DNA from: Candidatus Saccharimonadota bacterium
GTDB taxonomy: Bacteria; Patescibacteriota; Saccharimonadia; Saccharimonadales; Saccharimonadaceae
Assembly (NCBI GenBank): GCA_028289095.1
Contig: JAQGGY010000067.1
Span: forward strand, 1 to 10,986
Reading direction: 5' to 3'
DNA: 10,986 nt
In this document: piece by piece, positions 6,745 through 10,986 of the stretch
Numbering within the stretch: position 1 is the stretch's first letter
Layout: every line of letters starts with the position of its first letter
Notes under the pieces: model-generated
Databases searched by the model: none
Seen by the model: only the letters and a program-made list of their open reading frames with translations
What the model was told of the DNA's origin: nothing
Program-made: the position numbers and the translations under genes

Positions 6745-7851
6745 TACAAAGTACCGCAGGATGTTGAGGCAGATGACAAGCTAATCGGTCCGTTTAGCTT
6801 TCGTCAGTTCATATATCTGATCATTGTCGCGATTGCGATTGCGATTGCTTGGGGACTATCACGGTTATTCATTGGATTGGCTATTATTCCACTACCGATC
6901 ATTTTGTTTTTTGGCGCACTGGCATTACCACTACGAAAAGACCAGCCAATGGAAATTTACCTGGCGGCCGTCGTGTCGTTTTATATCAAACCGCGCAAGC
7001 GCCTATGGCAAGCCGATGGTATTCAGTCGTTAGTCGAGATTACCGCACCAAAGGTAGTTGAGGTCCAACGTATGAAAAACCTCAGTCAGTCCGAAGCAGA
7101 GCGCCGTTTGTCATACCTTGCGGATATCGTTGATACAGGCGGATGGGCAATCCGTGGCGTTGCGACAACTCAGTCAACCAGTCCAATGCAAAACGAAGTA
7201 TTTTTCGAAGCTCAAAGTGCCGAGGATATTTTAGCCGTCGACGGTGGGGTAGCAAGGTCATTCGATACGATGATTAACCAGTCAGATCTTCGTCGCCGCC
7301 AAGAAATACTAGACCGCATGCATCAAAATGAAAACACTAATGGGCCGCCGCTACCTAGTGCGCAGTTTACTGCTCCGTCACTGGCTGATCCGTATTCGAC
7401 ATTCGGTGCCCCGACACAACCACCATCATTACCAACCGATGTGTCTGTTTTTTCAGATCCAAATGTAGGACTGACGCCGCCGCCAGTAACACCTACACAA
7501 CCTTTCGCTACACCCACACCGCAACCACAAGTTAGTTTTAACCCGTATCCAAACGCAATGCATCAATCAGTCGTCGCACCACTAAGTGCGCAACCAGCCA
7601 GCACTCCGCAGCAATATACGCAGCCAACGCCGCAACAGCAGCAACAATATCAATCACCAACTGCAGCGCCGCCACCGCCACCCCCTGTGATGGAACCAGA
7701 ACCAATAACCACTAGCGGAAATGTTGTCTCACCTGATATAATAAACCTAGCAAACAACGCCGACTTATCTATCGAGACAATTGCGCACGAAGCGAACCGC
7801 ATTCGTCAGCAAGAAGCCGATGAAAACGAAGTGGTGATATCGCTACGCTAA
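6736..7851 (+). CDS. prgI: PrgI-family (VirB3-like) inner-membrane protein with long Pro/Gln-rich extension
   Basis: The first 90 residues are a typical PrgI-family module: MAVYKVPQDV, GPFSFRQFIYL, two adjacent membrane segments (about 22-41 and 43-65), then LRKDQPMEIYL and KPRKRLW. PrgI proteins occur with VirB4 in Gram-positive and CPR type IV systems and take the VirB3 place, docking the VirB4 ATPase to the membrane. The protein is 371 aa, about three times the basic module. The addition has a charged helical part (about 107-200), a disordered Pro/Gln/Thr-rich stretch (about 200-330), and a final 38 residues (nt 7735-7848) of normal composition (DIINLANNADLSIETIAHEA ... NEVVISLR), which look like a short conserved docking segment. 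It begins an operon with the two VirB4 parts 37 nt downstream. Start ATG is the only sensible one; ends in TAA. Confidence 0.9.
   Translation: MAVYKVPQDVEADDKLIGPFSFRQFIYLIIVAIAIAIAWGLSRLFIGLAIIPLPIILFFGALALPLRKDQPMEIYLAAVVSFYIKPRKRLWQADGIQSLVEITAPKVVEVQRMKNLSQSEAERRLSYLADIVDTGGWAIRGVATTQSTSPMQNEVFFEAQSAEDILAVDGGVARSFDTMINQSDLRRRQEILDRMHQNENTNGPPLPSAQFTAPSLADPYSTFGAPTQPPSLPTDVSVFSDPNVGLTPPPVTPTQPFATPTPQPQVSFNPYPNAMHQSVVAPLSAQPASTPQQYTQPTPQQQQQYQSPTAAPPPPPPVMEPEPITTSGNVVSPDIINLANNADLSIETIAHEANRIRQQEADENEVVISLR
6829..6848 (+). repeat. GCGATT tandem repeat, 3.3 copies, in coding sequence
   Basis: Three full GCGATT units (6829-6846) plus GC encode the Ala-Ile alternation inside the first membrane segment of the PrgI-like protein. 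The unit is 6 bp, so gain or loss keeps the frame and changes helix length by two residues. Confidence 0.6.
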
Positions 7852-7871
7852 GGTGAGATAGTTGTAACAAC

Positions 7872-7878
7872 AAGGAAG
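7872..7878 (+). promoter_or_regulatory. Shine-Dalgarno deciding the GTG start at 7889
   Basis: AAGGAAG lies ten bases before GTG 7889. A nearer ATG at 7881 is in another frame and stops after 16 codons, so the GTG is the start of the following gene. Confidence 0.65.
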
Positions 7879-7888
7879 AAATGGGATC

Positions 7889-8725
7889 GTGCCGCCAAAT
7901 AATCAACAGCAACCTCAGGCTACGCCAATGAACCCCGGTGCTATCGGTTCTAATCAGCAACCGCAAACACCCGTCGTAAACGGCCAGCCAGCCAAACCTT
8001 CTGTGCCTCAAAATACGACACAGAATAGTTTGCTGATATCTGAAATCCGTGATGGCATGGTTATTATGAGTGATAGTAGCTTCCGTGCAGTCGTCGCCTG
8101 TAAATCTATCAACTTTGACCTGATGAGTTCTCGCGAGCGCGAAGGTGTTGAGTTTAGTTATCAAAACTTCTTAAACGCATTGTATTTTCCAATTCAAATT
8201 TTTATCCGATCACAACGAGTTGATATCGGTCCCTATATCGAACGACTATCGACAATCCGCCGCGCCCAAGACAATATGCTTTTGAACGTGTTGATGGATG
8301 ATTACATTAACTTTATCGATATCCTGTCACAAGAAGCTAATATTATGGACAAAAGCTTTTTTATTGTTATTCCGTACTACCCAGCAGGGGACTTGAACTC
8401 GATCAAAGAACAAGGTAAAGGATTCTTTGGTAAAATTTTTGCTCAGCCAAAAACAACGGCGACGAAAATTGATAAAATGACCTACGACAAAGCAAAGGAT
8501 GAAATAAAAAACCGGGTTGATTCGGTCACGAGTGGGTTGTTTCAGCTTGGCGTAAAAAGCGTGCAATTAAATACTAAAGAATTAGGTGAGCTTTACTATA
8601 ATATGTACAACCCAGATACCGCCGTGCGCGAACCGTTAGGCGATTTTGAAAACGTCACGTCTACCTACGTTCGAAAAGGTGCTGGCGAAGCACCACGACC
8701 ACACCTACAAGAAGGGGGTATGTAA
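7889..8725 (+). CDS. VirB4/TraC N-terminal-like protein, separate from the ATPase
   Basis: The 278-aa protein has a disordered Pro/Gln/Asn-rich start (1-45), then a domain of about 230 residues with IRDGMVIMSDSSFRAVVACKSINFDL (about 53-78, in parts), YQNFLNALYFPIQIFIRSQRVDI (about 91-113) and a long helical middle, followed by a hydrophobic strand (FFIVIPYYP, 157-165). This pattern is that of the N-terminal module of VirB4/TraC-type ATPases (the TraC/TrsD-like part in Gram-positive and CPR systems), which contacts PrgI/VirB3 and the membrane. No Walker motifs occur, so it has no ATPase activity of its own. The ATPase gene starts 2 nt after its stop. An insert-like basic stretch (about 171-196, KEQGKGFFGKIFAQPK) may be a membrane-proximal amphipathic loop. 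GTG start; the assignment rests on pattern and position rather than a search. Confidence 0.82.
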   Translation: MPPNNQQQPQATPMNPGAIGSNQQPQTPVVNGQPAKPSVPQNTTQNSLLISEIRDGMVIMSDSSFRAVVACKSINFDLMSSREREGVEFSYQNFLNALYFPIQIFIRSQRVDIGPYIERLSTIRRAQDNMLLNVLMDDYINFIDILSQEANIMDKSFFIVIPYYPAGDLNSIKEQGKGFFGKIFAQPKTTATKIDKMTYDKAKDEIKNRVDSVTSGLFQLGVKSVQLNTKELGELYYNMYNPDTAVREPLGDFENVTSTYVRKGAGEAPRPHLQEGGM

Positions 8726-8727
8726 TT

Positions 8728-10602
8728 ATGGCTAAAAAACTTGACCCAATTGATATTGCCGCCCAACAACGCGAAGCTGAACAAGTCGAAGTTGAACAAG
8801 CTTTCCTAAAAGGTATGACGACATTACGTGACCTGATCGCACCGAGTAGCCTTGAAATTCATTCTAGCCACTTTCGCCTTGGCACAAAATACGGCCGTAC
8901 ATTATATGTCTATGGCTATCCACGCCAGATTTACACTGGTTGGTTAAGTACGTTAATTAATATCGACGAAGTACTGGATATCAGTATGTTTATTTATCCT
9001 GTAGACAGTCAAGTTGTGCTAAATAACCTTCGCAAAAAAGTCACTCAGCTAGAAGCATCGATGTCGATCAATAGCGAAAAGGGTAAAACCCGCGATCCAG
9101 GTATCGAAGCAGCTATGGCTGATGCCGAAGAACTGCGTGATCAATTACAAGTTGGTGCCGAGCGCTTTTTCCGCTATGGCCTATATGTCACGCTGTACGC
9201 TGACAGTCTCGATGAACTCAGTTTCGTTCAGCATAAAATCGAGACATTATTTGGTCAGCAACTAATATTCAGCAAAGTTGCCAGTAGTCAGCAAGAGCAA
9301 GGTATGAACAGTACGATTCCGCAGATGAGCGACCAACTGCAAATTCGCCGCAATATGAATACAGGTGCAATCAGTACCAGCTTCCCATTCACCAGTGCAG
9401 ATTTAACGCAGGAAAAAGGCGTGTTGTACGGGATTAATATGCACAACAACGGATTAGTAATCTTTGATCGATTTAGCCTGGAAAACGCCAACATGGTCGT
9501 CTTTGCGAAGTCTGGTGCAGGTAAGTCATTTACCGTCAAACTAGAAGCCTTGCGCAGTATGATGGTTGGATCCGATGTTTTGATTATCGACCCAGAAAAC
9601 GAGTATCAAAAATTATCCGACGCAGTTGGCGGTAGTTACATTCGCCTAAGTTTGAATGCCGATACGCGTATTAATCCATTCGACTTACCTCGCGTCATCG
9701 ACAGCGAAGAAGCAGATGACGCCCTTCGCGCCAACTTGGTCACACTTCACGGATTGCTGCGATTGATGCTAGGTGGCAGCCAGATGACCGCTGGCGGGCA
9801 ACTAATGGCAGGACTTAACCCAGCAGAAGAAGCCGACCTAGATCAAGGCCTGATTGATACATACGCCCGCGCAGGTATTACCAGCGATCCGTTAACGCAC
9901 AATTCATTGCCGCCAACTATTTCTGATTTATATGACACACTACTCCATATGGGTGGTACAGGGCCAGCACTTGCGCAGCGTCTGCGTAAATATACGTCTG
10001 GTACATTTGCGGGTATCTTTAGCCAGCAAAGTAACATCGATATAAATAACCACATGGTCGTCTTTAATATCCGCGATCTAGAGGACGAACTACGCCCAGT
10101 AGCTATGTACATCGTTTTATCGCACATTTGGAACATTACCCGCTCACAACAGCGAAAGCGTATGCTGATCGTTGATGAAGCATGGCAACTGATGAAATAT
10201 GATGACTCAGCTAACTTCTTGTTTAGCTTGGCGAAACGCGCCCGAAAATATTACCTTGGGTTAACAACCATTACCCAGGACGTCGAAGACTTTATGGGTA
10301 GTAAAATGGGCCGCGCGATTGTTGCTAACTCATCGATGCAGCTGTTACTGAAACAATCATCAAGCGCCGTCGATGTATTATCGGATGTCTTTAAATTAAC
10401 CGAGGAAGAAAAGAAGCGCCTAGCAAACTTCCCGGTAGGGCAAGGATTGTTCTTTGCTGGACAAAACCACGTCCACATTCAAATTCAAGCCAGTCCGACC
10501 GAGCAGGGACTTATATCAACCACGCCGCTACGTAATACAGCAGCACCTGCGCCAACTCAAACTAATAATGGTTACATGAATCCCGGCGAATATAGCGTAT
10601 AA
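8728..10602 (+). CDS. virB4: VirB4 family type IV secretion ATPase
   Basis: The 624-aa protein drives assembly or substrate transfer by the type IV secretion-like complex at the cytoplasmic face of the inner membrane. The first 250 residues are a partial VirB4 N-terminal region with a helical, charged insert (about 105-140). The RecA-like motor follows: Walker A AKSGAGKS (260-267, K266 binds phosphate), IIDPENEY (286-293), INPFDLP (315-321), Walker B MLIVDEAW (479-486, D483 and E484), and TTITQDVEDF (513-522). All key residues are intact. The tail (about 600-624) is Pro/Asn/Thr-rich. Full-length VirB4 proteins are usually near 800 residues; the missing front is supplied by the preceding 278-aa protein. 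ATG start with GAAGGGGG (8711-8718) nine bases upstream, inside the preceding gene, suggests coupled translation. Ends in TAA. Confidence 0.95.
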   Translation: MAKKLDPIDIAAQQREAEQVEVEQAFLKGMTTLRDLIAPSSLEIHSSHFRLGTKYGRTLYVYGYPRQIYTGWLSTLINIDEVLDISMFIYPVDSQVVLNNLRKKVTQLEASMSINSEKGKTRDPGIEAAMADAEELRDQLQVGAERFFRYGLYVTLYADSLDELSFVQHKIETLFGQQLIFSKVASSQQEQGMNSTIPQMSDQLQIRRNMNTGAISTSFPFTSADLTQEKGVLYGINMHNNGLVIFDRFSLENANMVVFAKSGAGKSFTVKLEALRSMMVGSDVLIIDPENEYQKLSDAVGGSYIRLSLNADTRINPFDLPRVIDSEEADDALRANLVTLHGLLRLMLGGSQMTAGGQLMAGLNPAEEADLDQGLIDTYARAGITSDPLTHNSLPPTISDLYDTLLHMGGTGPALAQRLRKYTSGTFAGIFSQQSNIDINNHMVVFNIRDLEDELRPVAMYIVLSHIWNITRSQQRKRMLIVDEAWQLMKYDDSANFLFSLAKRARKYYLGLTTITQDVEDFMGSKMGRAIVANSSMQLLLKQSSSAVDVLSDVFKLTEEEKKRLANFPVGQGLFFAGQNHVHIQIQASPTEQGLISTTPLRNTAAPAPTQTNNGYMNPGEYSV

Positions 10603-10614
10603 TAAAGGCAAATT

Positions 10615-10986
10615 ATGGCATTTAACAAAGATCTAGACGAAAAAAAAGCGGCAGACGATCGTTATAGCCCCGAGTCTCTTCGTGCGCGTGAATCAAATCA
10701 AGACGAATATGATGACATAGATCAATCTGGCGATGATAGCCAGGAAAATGACAGTTCAGATCCGTCTAAATCAAAAAAAGATCCGAACAAAAACATCGAT
10801 GCAGCGAAAGATGCTGAACAAAACGGATCGTGGGCAAATAAAGTATCTGGCCGTGGCGTCTATGGCAGTAAACCAATGGAACGCGGCGAACGTCTAACTC
10901 CTGCCAACATTACCGCTTTGCTTAAAAGGAAAGGCCCGCTAGGGTTAATTTTTGCGATTTTTGCTGGCGGTACCCTGACACTAGGT
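10615..10986 (+). CDS. Unrecognised protein downstream of virB4, 3' end beyond window
   Basis: 124 codons are visible from ATG 10615, which has AAAGG (10604-10608) six bases upstream and lies 12 nt after the virB4 stop, so it belongs to the same operon. Residues 1-70 are very acidic and polar (Asp, Glu, Ser, Lys, Asn), probably disordered and cytoplasmic. A basic patch (RGERLT...LLKRKGP, about 90-108) precedes the start of a hydrophobic segment (LGLIFAIFAGGTLTLG, 109-124), where the window ends. The layout predicts N-in membrane insertion. I recall large proteins with a KRKGP-then-hydrophobic element after VirB4 in CPR genomes, but cannot name a function. Confidence 0.83.
   Translation, partial: MAFNKDLDEKKAADDRYSPESLRARESNQDEYDDIDQSGDDSQENDSSDPSKSKKDPNKNIDAAKDAEQNGSWANKVSGRGVYGSKPMERGERLTPANITALLKRKGPLGLIFAIFAGGTLTLG

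Noticed and set aside
3..10986. TGA reassigned to Gly or Trp, as in some CPR lineages
   Set aside because: No in-frame TGA occurs in any gene, Trp is encoded by TGG, and all genes end in TAG or TAA. Absence of TGA stops among seven genes is too small a sample to argue for a changed code.
3..10986. CRISPR arrays, tRNA, rRNA, insertion sequences
   Set aside because: I saw no spaced direct repeats, cloverleaf-like segments, rRNA motifs or transposase genes on either strand; intergenic gaps are all under 230 nt.

Overview
The window looks like a chromosomal piece of a Candidate Phyla Radiation (Patescibacteria) genome, most likely Saccharibacteria (TM7). This rests on protein style: two VirB6-like proteins carrying a core of the form YxAWxxMRNFANIAFVIAFLIII...NYGIKK(M/I)LPRLIIAAILVNAS(F/Y)WICAIAIDISNIL, and a PrgI-family protein opening MAVYKVPQDVEADDKLIGPF, which I recognise as typical of that group from memory (no search was run). 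All genes are on the + strand. The standard genetic code fits: no in-frame TGA, stops are TAG (four genes) and TAA (three genes).

Layout. 3-2402: 3' part of a VirB6-like membrane protein whose start lies before the window. 2403-2546: strong promoter (TTGTAT-N16-TATAAT with extended TGn) and a structured leader. 2547-3023: unrecognised 158-aa soluble protein, closed by a clear rho-independent terminator (3089-3116). 3117-3247: an inverted repeat, a good promoter (TTGCAA-N17-TATAGT) and a Shine-Dalgarno. 3248-4291: unrecognised 347-aa single-pass membrane protein. 4364-6676: second VirB6-like protein with a signal peptide; its start codon lies in one arm of a perfect 12-bp inverted repeat. 6736-7851: PrgI-family protein with a long Pro/Gln-rich extension, probably on a near-leaderless transcript. 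7889-8725: separate VirB4/TraC N-terminal-like protein. 8728-10602: VirB4 ATPase. 10615-end: start of an unrecognised protein with an acidic N-terminus and the beginning of a membrane segment.

Together the genes form the inner-membrane and energising core of a type IV secretion-like machine: VirB6-type channel proteins (twice), PrgI (VirB3-like) and VirB4 split over two polypeptides. No relaxase, coupling protein (VirD4), VirB11 or outer-membrane part is present here, so conjugation cannot be claimed from this window; DNA uptake, protein export or contact with a host bacterium remain open. The last four genes are tightly spaced (37, 2 and 12 nt) and should be one operon; the first half of the window is broken into separate transcription units with several dyad-symmetric regulatory candidates.

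Most unusual points: duplicated VirB6 paralogues with nearly identical membrane cores but divergent tails of about 400 residues; two unrecognised genes between them; the VirB4 split; and the inverted repeats at the gene starts near 4364 and 6736.
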